A stretch of DNA of 37,965 nucleotides. Source: Basidiobolus meristosporus CBS 931.73. Lineage: Eukaryota; Basidiobolomycota; Basidiobolomycetes; Basidiobolales; Basidiobolaceae. Under the pieces are notes generated by a model, which saw nothing but the letters and a program-made list of their open reading frames with translations, made no database searches and was not told the DNA's origin. Positions 1 through 11,699 of the stretch are shown one piece after another (position 1 is the stretch's first letter; each line of letters begins with the position of its first letter). The translations under genes and the position numbers were made by a program. The DNA is taken from NCBI GenBank assembly GCA_002104905.1, contig MCFE01000769.1, positions 1-37,965 on the forward strand, given 5' to 3'.

Positions 1-1816
1 ATTATGACGAAAATTTGATCTCAAGTCCACAAATTGTCAGGATTGAATCAGCGCAAAACAATGAAAATTTTTTCACCCCAGAGTACTCTACAACCGTGGT
101 TCAGCCAGAATCAGTGCCCAGGAATATCCCAGAAGTGATCATTCCAGTATCAAATGCCCAGAGATCAAATCGGACAAGAAATAGCCCAAATTACTATATT
201 AATGAGGGTACAAACTTAGCCTATGCCTATTCAGTCCATATTGATGAACCCCAGACTGTAAAAGAGGCCCTAAATAGCCCTCAGACAAAGTTTTGGAGAT
301 CTGCAATGACTGAGGAATATCAGGCCCTGATGGAAAATCAAACTTGGGACTTAGTCAAATTACCAATCAACCAAAAATCAATTGGATGCAGATGGGTCTT
401 CAAGACAAAATACAAGGCTGATGGTACAATTAAAGATACAAAGCAAGACTTGTAGCCAAAGGATACTCTCAAACAAAAGGACTTGACTATACTGAGACCT
501 TTGCACTGGTAGCCAAGTTTAATTCCATCAGATTAATATTGGCTATTGCAGCCAAATATAAGTTTTTTATTCATCAAATGGATGTAAAAACTGCATTTTT
601 GAATGAAGAACTTGATGAGGACATGTATATGGACCAGCCTGATGGGTTTGTTGACCAAGATAACCCCCATTTGGTCTGCAAGCTTAAAAAGTCACTATAT
701 GGTCTTAAACAATCACCAAGAGCCTGGAATTGCAAGATAGATTCTTATTTGGAATCTTTGAGTTGCAAAAGAAGTAATGCTGACTATAGTATATACTATA
801 AGCCAGATAGAGCAAATCCAGTTCTATTAGCTCTATATGTGGATGATCTTATTATAGCCGCCAATAACCTAGAAACATTGGAAGAGACTAAATCCAGCCT
901 ATCTAAGGAGTTCAAGATGCCTGATCTAGGAGAACTTAGTTACTACTTAGGGATTAAGTTCTCCATAGACAGAAGTACCCAGACTATTACCCTAAGCCAA
1001 TCCAAGTATATTCAAGATATACTAAAGAAGTACAAAATGGAAGACTGTAAACCAGCAGCTACCCCAATGGAGACAAACCTTAACTTGGTCAAACCTCAAC
1101 CAAATCAAGAGAGCTTGGTGCCATCTGAAAGCCCTGACTTTCCTTATCAATCTATGGTTGGCAGTCTGATGTATATCATGCTTGGAACACGTCCAGATAT
1201 CTCATATTCAGTGGGAGTTGTCAGCCAACATAATCAGAATTATGGATCTGATCATATTGCAGCAGTTAAGCGGATTTTTAGATACCTAAAAGGAACTGCT
1301 GATATCTGCTTAAGATACACTTATAATGATTCAGAACAGGATCTTGTGGGATACTCTGATGCTGATTGGGGACAAAATTTGGAAGACAGAAGATCCACCA
1401 CAGGATACACCTTTCTTTACTGCAGAGGAGCAATTTCATGGAATTCAAGAAAGCAACCAACCGTAGCACTTTCTACTACAGAGGCAGAGTATATGGCAGC
1501 CTGTGAAGCTACAAAAGAAGCAATGTGGTTAAGAAAGCTCTTTGCCAATTTAGGCCTATGTCAAAAAACGCCTATTACATTATTTCAAGATAATCAAGGA
1601 TGTATACAATTAGGTAGAAATCCAACTTTTCTTGCTAGAACCAAGCACATAGATATTAGACATCATTTCATATGTGAAGCTATAGAGAATAACTTAGTTA
1701 GCTTAGTTTACTGTTCTACAGATGAAATGATTGCAGACATATTTACCAAACCATTAGCTAGAGACAAGTTTGAATATCTTAGGTCAAAATTAGGACTAGT
1801 CAGTATGAACATTTAG
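1..1816 (+). pseudogene. Ty1/copia polyprotein, 3' half (RT and RNase H), one frameshift
   Basis: C-terminal part of a Ty1/copia Pol polyprotein that enters from outside the window; the frame is open from the first bases. The linker and start of RT are read to a stop at 455 (WRSAMTEEY, WDLVKLP, CRWVFKTKYKADGTI). The rest is in another frame, open from about 437 (YKARLVAKGYSQ, MDVKTAFLNEE, KKSLYGLKQSPRAWN, YVDDL at 836-850, STTEAEYMAA near 1475) to a stop at 1814-1816. The two frames meet in an A-rich stretch near 431-437, where one missing base explains the break. All other RT and RNase H landmarks are intact, so the copy is young. A polypurine tract (1819-1827) and a 3' LTR follow directly. 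Gag, protease and integrase lie outside the window. Confidence 0.9.
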
Positions 1817-1827
1817 CTGAGTGGGAG

Positions 1828-2176
1828 TGTTGTAAAAATTCATATTTCCACCTAAATATTCACCTAACTTAGTCACTTAGATCATCACCTTCAAATCCTA
1901 GAGAATACTGACCAAATTCCTTGTCGGGATTTACTTAGAATATTTTCACCAAAATACCAGGTACCCAGAACATGAAAATTCTCAAAGTTGTCCAAACAGC
2001 CCCAAACTTTGCACACATGTTCTTGGGACCGTCCTTAACCTATTATACGTGTTTGTAATGCCAAGACCAGGTAAAAGTATAAATACCACTTTTACATTCA
2101 ATAAATCATTAAGAGAAAACCACATAATCTACTTGTTCTCCCAATCACTTCCAATATCTCCAAGACTCTTACAACA
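1828..2176 (+). repeat. Copia 3' LTR (349 bp) with polypurine tract
   Basis: Begins TGTTGTAA and ends TTACAACA, a perfect 8-bp terminal inverted repeat, immediately after the purine tract GAGTGGGAG (1819-1827) that ends the copia element. Length matches the solo copy at 18799-19147 exactly. The target-site duplication cannot be checked because the 5' LTR is outside the window. This LTR family is the main repeat of the window. Confidence 0.93.
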
Positions 2177-2387
2177 AATAGTACCATTCATTTTTGTGAC
2201 ATGATACAAGTTACAGGAGCTAGATTCAGAGTGCCATGGGTATTGAGTACTAGATGCATGTCTTCAATTCTTCTGTGCACTTACATATCCTGCACAACAT
2301 TTATCCAAAAAAAGGTCAAAAAATGGATTTTCTCCAACACAATGGATGAAACACAGGGGCTACTTTGCATGAAGATGTAGAGCTATG
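2177..2387. other. Unassigned spacer between copia LTR and second copia fragment
   Basis: AT-rich sequence with no open frame and no LTR or RT motif. It may be more of the decayed copia element that follows, but nothing in it supports that. Confidence 0.3.
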
Positions 2388-3192
2388 TTTGCTGACTATA
2401 GTATATACTATAAGCCAGATAGAGCAAGTTCTATTCTATTGGCTCTACATGTGAATGATATTATAGCCACTAATAATCTCAAAACATTGGAAGTGACTAA
2501 ATACAGCCTATCTAAGGAGTTCAAGATGCCCTATCTGGGTGAACTCAGCTAGTACTTGGGGATAAAGTTCCCCATAGACAAAAGTGCCCAGGCTATCATC
2601 CTATGCCAATCCTAGTATACTCAAAATGTACTAAAGAAGTACCAAATGGAAGACTCTAAACCAGTAGCTACCCCAATGGAGACAATCCTTAACTTGGTCA
2701 AAACTCAACCAAATCAAGAGAGCTTGGTGCCATCTGAAAGCCTGACTTTCCTTATCAATCTATGGTTGGCAGTCTGATGTATATCATGCTTGGAACATGT
2801 CCAGACATCTCATATTCAGTGGGAGTTGTCAGCCAACAAAATCAGAACAATGGATCTGATCATATTGCAGCAGTTAAGCGGATTTTATATACCTAAAAGG
2901 AACTACTGATTTCAGCTTAAGATACACTTACGAGGATTCAGAACAGGATCTTGTGGAATACTCTGATGCTGATTGGGGATGAAGTTTGGAAGACAGATGA
3001 TGCACCGCAGGATACACCTTTCTTTACTGTAAAGGAGTAATTTCATGGAATTCAAGAAAGCAACCAATCATGGCACTTTCCACCACAGAGGCAGAGTATA
3101 TGGCAGCCTGTGAAGCTGCAAAAGAAGCAATGCGGTTCAGAAAGCTTTTACAGATTTAGGCCTATATCAAAAAACACCTAATACTTTATTTC
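2388..3192 (+). pseudogene. Second, decayed copia RT/RNase H fragment
   Basis: Aligns by eye with 775-1595 of the first copia element: shared TGCTGACTATAGTATATAC start, the CTAAGGAGTTCAAGATGCC block, the AGAGCTTGGTGCCATCTG block and the ACAGAGGCAGAGTATATG (TEAEYM) block. It carries many stops, small indels and substitutions and encodes no protein. Similarity stops abruptly at about 3192 after TTTATTTCAAGATA, before the end of the RNase H domain and without an LTR, so it is a truncated older copy lying beside the younger one. Confidence 0.85.
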
Positions 3193-3890
3193 AAGATATT
3201 CCAGAGTTGCTCCTTTTAGCATCCTGAGAGAATCAAGCTTGAGCGCTAAGGTAGAGGTGAATACTTTGATAAGCAATGATGTTAACAATTGAAGGTATCC
3301 AAGGTCCTGAACAAATTCAAACAGCTTTACTTGTAGCTGATGCAAAAGGAAAGGATGCCAATCCAATTGCTCCTTCAGAAAGCGGTAAAAAGTGCTAAAC
3401 ACATATGAGCATAGAGATGCTATAACTGCCATAGATAGACTACCAAAATCTGCACATACCAGAGCTACAAACTAAAGTTCTCAGATACAGCATATGGAAT
3501 ATGGAGCATCTCTAACTTACACTCTTGCAAACAGTTATTTTGTACTGCAGATGAACCCAACTTGAATCCAACAACAAGGTCAGCACAATATCAGAAGCTT
3601 GAAATTCTTGACCTAGTTAATGGGTTTTCCACATGGACAATGGTTTAATCCTGCAGGTGGATTCAATATGGATCAGCCACCAGAATCCCTCATCAAGGCC
3701 ATCTCAATGCCAGTAGCTTGAAATTCTTGGTTGCAATGTTCCCTACAATAACAAATTTAGTCTTGCAGGTGAATCCAATCCAGATTAGTCATCCAGATCC
3801 CTCAATGAGGCCATTGTAGAGCTGGCAGCAAAGCCTCATCAACCTTCCACATGATCTTATGGCAAGATCATGATGCTTTTTGGCTGGTTT
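3193..3890. other. Gene-free stretch with short degenerate direct repeats
   Basis: No gene recognised. Near 3590-3840 a block of about 120 bp occurs twice in loose form (AGCTTGAAATTCTTG ... GCAGGTGGATTCAAT ... CCAGAATCCCTCA, then AGTAGCTTGAAATTCTTGG ... GCAGGTGAATCCAAT ... CCAGATCCCTCA). A related block recurs near 4515-4590, tying this stretch to the duplicated region that follows. Confidence 0.45.
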
Positions 3891-5135
3891 TACTACCAAA
3901 AAAAGCAAGAGACTTGATGGTGTTTGAATGGTCCTTTGGAAAGACTGGCATGTCATTTTGATGGTCTTAGCATGTTCTATATTTACTTGAGCAGACCAAA
4001 CAAGCCAATCTGTGTAATTGCTTTATACATCAAAAAGATGATGGTGTTTTGATAGCCTTTTTGCAGACCACTGTTTGCATTATCATGGCAGTACAGCAGC
4101 TTACAGCTAGTGCTGTGTAATGTAATAGTACTAATTGAGCAATTGGTATTTCCTTTTTCTTACTCCCCTTGGACCATTCACATATTCCACTGTAAATTCA
4201 CCCCTGTTTACTTGCTTACCCACTATTATCATGGATATGCTGACATACCTCTATCACCTCAACTTTACAACTTCTTAGTGTTGTACCTGCAAAGTTGCTA
4301 TCTACCATATATTGCTAGTAACATACACCTCTTGCAAATAAAAGCTTGGCTGCTACCACTTTTGCTATGAATACTTCCGGAATATCTGCAAAAAACTTTT
4401 TGGTACCTGGCCCATATATTCCTTCTCCCTGTTGGATTGTAGTCACCCTTGTAGGTATGCTTTGGTACTTGTTTGTGTGAATTCCATACTGAAACCCTAT
4501 GAGTTATAATTTGGTCCCATGGGAGGATCCAATTCAGATCTGCCATCAGGATCCTGTGGTGAGACCATCATATTGCTGGCAGCTTGGAGTTATTGACGCT
4601 CTTCACAATTTTATTACATGATTGCAAAAGTGTTTTGATTATTTTACTGCTGGATAAGCTTGACAGTGTTTTAGCTATTCCTAGTTAGTATTAGCATGGC
4701 ATTCTGACAGTCTTGATCCAGTCAACAATTCTTTGAGCAGACCTAACAAGCCAGCATATGCAAAAGCCATACATGGGAAAAAACCTGACAGTGTTTTAAC
4801 AGCTTTAATGCAGACATTTATTGGCATTATAAAGCACTACAGCAGCCTAAAGCCATTATTGCTAATGCTACCTACTACTTTTATCACCTCAACTTTATAG
4901 CTTTTCAGTGTGATTCTTGCAGAGTTGCTGTATACCTTGTATTGATGGCAACATATATATATCTTGCAAACACATGCTTTGTTGTTACCACTTGTGCCAT
5001 GAATACTTCTTGGATATCTGCAAAGTACCTTTAGTACCTGACAACTGTATTCCTTCTCCCTACTAGATCCTAGTCCCCCTTATAGGTGTGTTCTGGCTCT
5101 TGTTTGTATTAGTTTCATATTTTAGGGTGCAGAAA
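3890..5135. repeat. Two degenerate tandem copies of a roughly 500-700 bp repeat
   Basis: About 3890-4500 and 4630-5135 match each other in order: TTGAGCAGACC with AACAAGCC, TGGTGTTTT / CAGTGTTTT, CAGCAGC, TATCACCTCAACTTTA, GCAAAGTTGCT / GCAGAGTTGCT, ATGAATACTTC, GGATATCTGCAAA, TATTCCTTCTCCCT and TTGTAGGT / TTATAGGT. Neither copy has a credible reading frame. It is an old tandem duplication of unknown origin; the ORFs over it are chance. Confidence 0.6.
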
Positions 5136-5359
5136 CTGGCCTGTACCCAGGAAAAACCCAGCATACTCTGGTAAAGCTGTCCTAGAGGAAAATAGCAGCT
5201 AGTTGCATCCAACGCACCCTTGCCATACTCAACTGATTACCCCACATTGGGGCTGATTAGCTTCTAAATGTCAAAGGCACAGGTATCTCAATGTGTACAA
5301 CAGTCCTTAGTACTTTTCAACTTTTCCTGGCTGTCCTCTTTGTGTCAATTCATCATATC

Positions 5360-5945
5360 CATAACAGACTTGAAGGTAATATACTTGATGAGATTGGGAT
5401 ATGGTAGTGCCTGCAACTTGACTTGACTTCTTATCTCCCCACACATCTGCTCCTTAGGAAACTCCCAAAAGGTGAAGTAAAGTCCAATATTCTCAGCAAA
5501 CCAGGCAAGATTGAGTAGCAAATCAATACAGTAGTGTATTGTTGAAGAGATTGGGATATGGTAGTACTTGTGACCTGACTGCCAGGTCTTTCACTGCTAC
5601 TTTGTCTGAGTGCTTCCTGTGTTAAACTATGTCTTCTCCTTGATAAGTCCTGCTCTGATGCATCTATTTTGGCCTGCTTGTCCCTTGCTGGCACTCTGCA
5701 GGCAACCTGACACTTCTTTCTTGCTTGTTTTATGCCCTCAGCCCATGCTGTGATGGGCTCCTGAGGTAGCCACTGGTTTTTATCACCACCAGGCCATTCA
5801 CTGCCACTTTGACTGAGTGCTTCTTGTGTGAAAGTATGCTTTTTCCTTGATCAATGTTGTGCTGGTGCATCTGTGTCTGCCTGCTTGTCCCTTATTGGCA
5901 CTCTGCCAGCTACCTGATGCCTCTTTGATGCTTGTTTGGAGCATG
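5360..5945 (-). repeat. Degenerate tandem repeat encoding a repeated peptide
   Basis: Two copies of about 215 bp (about 5545-5730 and 5775-5945). On the minus strand both encode the same peptide pattern: one reads QVACRVPARDKQAKIDASEQ, then SRRRHSLTQEALRQSSSE; the other reads QVAGRVPIRDKQADTDAPAQ, a stop, then SRKKHTFTQEALSQSGSE. Agreement at the protein level in one frame suggests the unit once coded. It lies downstream, on the same strand, of the transposase-like remnant at 5946-6620 and may be its tail. No family recognised. Confidence 0.5.
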
Positions 5946-6620
5946 ATCCACTTCTGGATAAATATTCCAACAATGTCCACATATGACTTCCAATGCTTCC
6001 AATGTACTCTTGGTAGATATAGCTTCAGAAAGCCACTTGAATAAATACATATGCAGCTCATCCAGTTGTTGCACTTGTATTGTTGCATATGTGCATGAAT
6101 ATTGATTGGAGCCCATGAGAAGTACCTAGGGTAGCAGATACTCTGTAACATCTTGCAAATTCTTCAAATTTCTCTGGCATCTCAAAGGGCTCATTTAGCA
6201 TGAAATGCCCCATGTACAACTTGGTTGTCAGTAAAGGGATGTTGTTAAAAAGCAAATGCATTGCTCCCAGTGGTGATCTTTTGCTCCAACAGATACCCTC
6301 TATCTTAAGTATCTCTGGCTTCCAATTAATTCCATATTGCAGCCAATGGCTTATAGCTTGCCAACTTTGCTGCAATTGCATGCAGACTTCTGTATGTTCT
6401 CTCTGTGGAAAGATGATGTTCTTAGTGCTGGTTTTTGGGTAATAATAATGTGTGTTAACTTGGGTTAGGACCGCAATTAGGATTGCAGTCATACCTTTTT
6501 TTGACTGCACATACTTCCCAAAGTACAAAGATGAATGCATTTGTTAGGCATCCCTGCACATCTCCATGCAAGCAGAACGCAACAGTTCCCATTTTAAATC
6601 AAGTGATTAACATTTTACCT
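5946..6620 (-). pseudogene. Possible Tnp2/Plavaka-like transposase remnant
   Basis: On the minus strand, broken by stops and frame changes, a pattern resembles the region of Tnp2/CACTA- and Plavaka-type transposases that runs into the PMHxLFxN motif: a GDVQGCLTNAF stretch, cysteines spaced like the transposase zinc-binding part, an RT...LQ...W linker, then WKPEILKIEGICWSKRSPL and AMHLLFNNIPLLTTKLYMG. The last segment is the best evidence. The catalytic residues are not visible, no terminal inverted repeats were found, and the peptide repeat at 5360-5945 follows on the same strand. Assignment rests on pattern memory only. Confidence 0.35.
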
Positions 6621-8560
6621 TACTCTATGCATAACCCTAGGGTTAACCTACCCTGCTTGATGCTCCACCATGTCATATGGTCAAATTTCAAAATTTCAAT
6701 TTTTTTTGCTTTTTTGCATATTGTGCTCATTCCCTATACTCTTGCATTATTCCTAATCTAAAAACATACTCATCCCTGAAATTTACCCATTTTTTGGCAT
6801 TTTTGGATTTTTCACTTCATGCTGTATTCCATTTGTGTGTATGCAACCAATACACTGGCAATCCAATTTAATTGGTCTTGTGCTTTTGGATTTGTTCATC
6901 AATATAACTACCCCAATAAATGCGCGTCCTATCCATCATGTCACATCACTTAATTACAAATCATGTTTCTTGTCTAAATTTAACCCTACTGATCATCAGC
7001 TTGTGCACTTGATTTGGATTGATCCAATCTATGGGCCTAACAGTGTTATTGCCAAGCCATTGCTAGTTGAATTATTATGTAATACAAGAAAATTGTTGCT
7101 TCTTGCTCAAACTTTCCCAATCCATTGGCAACACCATTGTGATGCTACACCCAGCAGAAAACAGCCATATCAACTAGGTTGCTTCTTGACTTTTCCTCTT
7201 TTTAAGCCTATTTTCTCCTCAATTTTGCACCATTAATTCTCCTAACAATCAAAAAATGTCCAATCCGGCAGAGATGGTACACACACATAGCCCTCATTGT
7301 TGTGCATCTTCTTGTTAAAGCAGCTCTGGGATACCCAACCATGTTGGTGAGATATTTGGAAAGAACTGTGCACCTGCTGCTCTATAGGTACTCATCAAGG
7401 GATGTTACTCTTACAGAGTAAGCAGATTCTGTATGCTGGGTAAGGTTGCCATAGCATGTGTGCAATGCTTGAGGGTACTTAGTCAGCATTCAAAATTGTA
7501 GTGCCCCAAGTGCTTTACACTTTAGTTAGAGTATTCTGAGCAAATACAAACCAAGAACCTAGGCACATATGGATGCATCAAAAGTTATGATTGGAGAAGT
7601 CACTTTAAAGGCACTACCAAATATCAAAGTTGGTGTGATGCTGCACCAAGCATTGTGTCAAGCATGCTGACAGTAATTACACCAGCTTTGAGAATACATA
7701 CAATCTGGTCCAGAAGTTGTCACCAGAACCCAACAAGAATTGTAGAGAAGTATAAGCAAGTTGTCAGAGTAGCTTACAAGCCCATTTTTACAATTTTTGT
7801 AGTAATGCTACAGAAAGATTGGTATCAGGGTAATTTCCCTTGAAAAATTGTACAAAGGTTGCAGTGAGAACAAGAATGCAATATAAAGCCTCTGGTAGAG
7901 CAAGTGATATTGGCTCATATACAATTATACTGGGACACACCACACACAGTATAGCAAGCACAGTGCAACAGGTGATACATTTTGTGTGAGAAATATGATC
8001 TCTATCCTCTAGCAAATCCAAAAACTTTAATGCTACAAATTCCAGGTAGTTATAGGGGTTGGTATACCAGAGAAATTCAAACATGGTTAATCAAAATCTA
8101 AAGCTCATAGAGTGAGCCAACATAAGTACTAAAGTGTAAATAGCAAGGGTTTGGGAGCTACAATGGAAGGTGGTAACAATAATAACTTGAATATGAACCA
8201 ACAGCACCAGGTGCTGTGGTATTTTCAACTTCTCTCCGGAAATTTGACAAAAGTGACAAAGATCATAGATAAAAAAGTTCCATCGTGCCTGGAGCCACTT
8301 TCCCTGCTGACTGAATATGTGGTTATTGTGCAACATTGACTACCACTTGAATGCCCGTACTATTTGTATAATCATGATACAGCAATTCAGTATAAATAAG
8401 ATGGAAAACTACCAGATGTGTCAGTTGCTATGCTGCACCCATGTCAAGTCTACGATTTGTGCCACCAGTTCTAGGTTTGCCCTTTTTAGAGTGTCACTCC
8501 ACTGGCCAAGATTTAGGGTAATCAGCACCAAGTACCATCTGATCATGCCGATATAGTTAT
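6621..8560. other. AT-rich gene-free region
   Basis: No gene, LTR or telomere-type tail recognised. Short ORFs occur on both strands but show no domain, no conserved motif and no splice structure. Probably old transposon sequence worn beyond recognition. Confidence 0.4.
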
Positions 8561-9694
8561 CTGACAAATAGTTCTATTGATGAAGCAGGAAAATGAGCCT
8601 ACGCCTATCCGGTATATGCAAATCATTACCTGACTGGATGTAGTATGCGCGAGCCAGACGCTTAGTAGGACTGATATTAGACAATCATGGATGAACCTCA
8701 CCGAACCGATTATTATAGCACCGTTGAGAGGATTCCTAATCTAGCCTTTGATACACGGGCAGTGTGACCAGCAAATGAAAACACCAACCACCAAGACAAG
8801 GGGAAGATTTCCTCCGTATATCCTGAATCGTCTCCGACTGTTGTTTTCGCGGTTGGGTAGCGATATTGTGCAGCAACCATCCATTGTACCTAACATGACG
8901 AGCAAGGATTTCGTTCATGAGGTAACACCGCTGCTACCTGTTGAACAGCATACCGCCAATTGCGATATCCAAAAAATCCTTTGCCGCAGTAATGAACCTC
9001 ACGCTACACTATTTGGATTTCCGGCGCCCATGCCAGCCCAACTTGCAGGATACCACATGCGAGGTGGAGACAATGAATGAAGGAAGTAGTCTCCGAGGTT
9101 CTTCTGGCGAAGGATTGTGTTCTCCTGCCGAAGACGAAGACTTCCCAGGCAGACTGAAAAAGCTAGATCGAATACGCAGTGACATTGGCCATTATCATTC
9201 TAGGCCCAATTGTCTACTTGGGGTTGCTTACAACTGGACAGGGATATTGGGACCCGGCCGGCACGTTTCCAAATCTTTCGATCCCAGTATTCCAACGTAA
9301 GCGTTGCCAAGCCCCATCATCAATCCGTAGTTACGGCCTCCAGCTACAGATGGAAAAGTGGGAGGCCCAAATTCATGGGTTCCGTTCAACACATGCTCAG
9401 AGTACATCAGGGCCGTCTTCTGGATCTTGCGAATGGTGGGTACATTCATTCGAAACCACACTCATGTAAGAATAACTGAAGGCATTTTATTCACTTGGAG
9501 CACGGTAATAAAACTAAATAATTTTTGGGCAGAAAGAACTGTTGGTTGGGGGTAGGATGGGGGAATCTCCACGAGTGGTGGAGGCAGTGGTAAAGATACT
9601 TGGGTAGGGACCAGAAAAGGCTCACTTATTCTGGGGGGATTTTTTTTCACGGCATTCTACAGTTAGAATCGGTGGTAACTGCTCACATAACGAG
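8561..9694 (+). other. Possible decayed protein-coding remnant downstream of the dioxygenase
   Basis: Less AT-rich than the region before it. Two open stretches follow each other: one at about 8748-9080, and one starting with the ATG at 9074 (reading SPAEDEDFPGRLKKLDRIR). From 9179 another frame gives a hydrophobic run (TLAIIILGPIVYLGLL) followed by GYWDPAGTFPNLSIPVF, which looks like a real membrane segment and its flank. Joining it to the 9074 frame needs a shift near 9170, where I find no good intron. This may be the ruin of a membrane protein gene; no family recognised. The last 200 bp before 9695 should hold the 3' UTR of the dioxygenase gene. Confidence 0.25.
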
Positions 9695-11699
9695 TTAGGC
9701 GGTCTTGCCTCTTCCCTTGGTGATGTAGAAGGGGGAGATCAGGTATGGATCGTCATCAGCCTTGAACTGCTCGGGGAATGCTTCCCGGAGCATCCTGGGG
9801 AACACAGAGCCATGGAATCTCTTGTTGTAGGAACCAGTACCAACGGTGTACTCATAGCCCCAGTTGGTTAGTCTGGCTGGGTTGTACTCGTCAGTCAAGA
9901 AGCGGTCATTACGAAGAAGATTGACAGCATCGGCGAGGATGGCCCGAGAGGTGGTGTAGGGAAGACTGATACCACCGTTGGTCTTGGTGCTTTCAACGAC
10001 GATTCCAGGGTAGAGCTCAACGTTATTAGGGTGACGGTAGAGAGCGCGCAGGGTCTTCGCAATACGAGGATCGGGGTTGATCTCCTCGAAAGTCTCGTAC
10101 TCCTTGAGGTTGAAGTAGCGACGGAATTCATTCAATGTGCAGCATCCAGCCATTCTGCTCTGCATGATGCCAGCAATCTCCACATCCTTGAATGAAGTGG
10201 GAACCATACCGGCACCCAGTTTTCCGGCTACGCTGTCCATGGAACTCTTCAGAAGATTCACAATGTCTGCATCGGCATAACGATCGTCAGGACCGCGTCT
10301 GAGACCAATGATCAAACCTTTGTCGATGTCCTCGGGCTTGACACCGGGGTCGATGACCGAAAGTTTCTGAGCCAACAGACTGTTGATCTTGTCATGCACC
10401 TCATCGGGCGGAGTGGTCTTGATGATGCTGCTCACCTCCGTCTTGAATTCGCGGTATTGTTGGTTGATCCTGGATTCTTCGAGCCAACGGGTATCCTTCT
10501 CACCTAGAGCAGAGTGCCATCTGTAAACAAAGTTGAACTCCAAAGAGACAGCGTTGCCGTTTCTGGAGTCACTCTTAGGGGGCTCCATCAAAGGATCCAG
10601 CGTGAAGTCGGTGTCGGCCGGGAGACCCAGGATGCATCTTACGTAGTTGTGAAGGATCAGATTTGCGTAGCAAGCACCGTTGATCAAGCGTGCGGTTTGG
10701 AACAAGTGCTCGTCCTGAACATCTTCGCCACGGTTGGCACTGAATCGGTTGTCTTGGTTGATCTCGAGAAGCTTCTGGGCGATGAAGTTGTGGTTACGTG
10801 AGAACACGATCAAGAGTGCGCCCACCCCAGGAAGCAGGAAGGTCACTCGTCGGTCGGCAAAGGAGTCAGGTCGGATCAATCCCTTCTTTCCGGTACGGAT
10901 GGACCATTGGGACTCCTTAGAGTCGCCATACAGGACACTGAGGTCGGCGTATGAGGTGGCCTGGTTAATCATGGGATTGGTAGGGGAGGAGTGGAACAGG
11001 TCGTGGGTGATCAGTGTGGCAAGATGGAACAGAAGGGTGTTGATGTTGAACGGATGTGGAACGAACTTGTCTCCTCTGTCCAATAAGGTGTCGAAGAGAA
11101 CATCAGGCGCAGGTAGGTAGTTGTCGGTGAGACGAATGCGCTTGGATGTTACGCTGCGAGCGTAGGGAGTATTGGCTTTGCCCATGTTTGGGTAGATCAC
11201 CGAATTGTTCGACCCATCCGCTTCACGGTATCCATACTCAGGGAATACATACTGGGGCTTCTGGAGGTCATCCCAGAACTGCTGGATGAGCTTGCGTTGG
11301 ATGCCGATGCTGGCGGGGTCGTTTTGCGGGAGCTTGGCGACGATTTGCATGAGACGTTCGAATGGAATGCTCCTACAAAGTGGAGAAGGCACGATGTGGC
11401 CCTGAGTTAGTAACGAGCGCGAAATCCAAGCCAAATCTGCGGAAATACCGGTCGTCCATGGGCTTGGATTTAGGAGAAACCACTTCTTGGAAGCCGAACT
11501 TGAGGGTACCAACGACATCGGAGGGAGGAAGCTGCAAGAACTCATTCAAGGCATTGATGTACTTGATAAAGTCCCTGCTTATAAAGAACTGGACGGTCTT
11601 GCTGAGGACTGTCAAACCAAACAAGACAATTTGGGCAGCGATGGTCACGCTGAAGTATACCGCATAAACACCGAGGTTGACAATGCTGAGGCCCAACAT
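9695..11699 (-). CDS. Heme fatty acid dioxygenase (psi-producing oxygenase type), no P450 domain
   Basis: Animal-heme-peroxidase-fold fatty acid dioxygenase of the Ppo/linoleate diol synthase family, which puts molecular oxygen on oleic or linoleic acid to give hydroperoxides. Two exons, 11699-11449 and 11372-9695, joined over a 76-nt intron (GTATTT donor, TACTAAC branch site, TTTGTAG acceptor); the join restores the family pattern DDR..xE.L...AKLP and gives 642 residues. Key residues are present: distal heme His207 (THDLF), catalytic Tyr367 and proximal His370 (YRWH). SADGSNN-, PYAR-, LFDTL- and YTTSRAIL-type family blocks are also visible. Residues 5-40 are strongly hydrophobic, a likely membrane anchor that the classical soluble enzymes lack. 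The protein stops after the dioxygenase domain, so it lacks the C-terminal P450 half that isomerises the hydroperoxide in most Ppo proteins. Transcribed divergently from the lipase at 12161. Substrate and product are inference. Confidence 0.93.

Noticed and set aside
2388-3192. Repeat-induced point mutation (RIP) as the cause of decay of the second copia copy
   Set aside because: Differences from the first copy include indels and changes of many types; no dominant C-to-T pattern was seen by eye. A RIP-index calculation would settle it.
5798-6540. Overlapping ORFs on both strands, up to 160 codons
   Set aside because: Several frames are open because the sequence is repetitive and short of stops; none is a complete gene. 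Only the minus-strand motif pattern was kept, as a remnant.
11373-11545. Reading the dioxygenase as one 616-codon ORF starting in MSSCSFLPP
   Set aside because: That start lies in intronic/other-frame sequence. Splicing 11448-11373 joins the upstream ATG frame and restores the family's DDR...KLP region.
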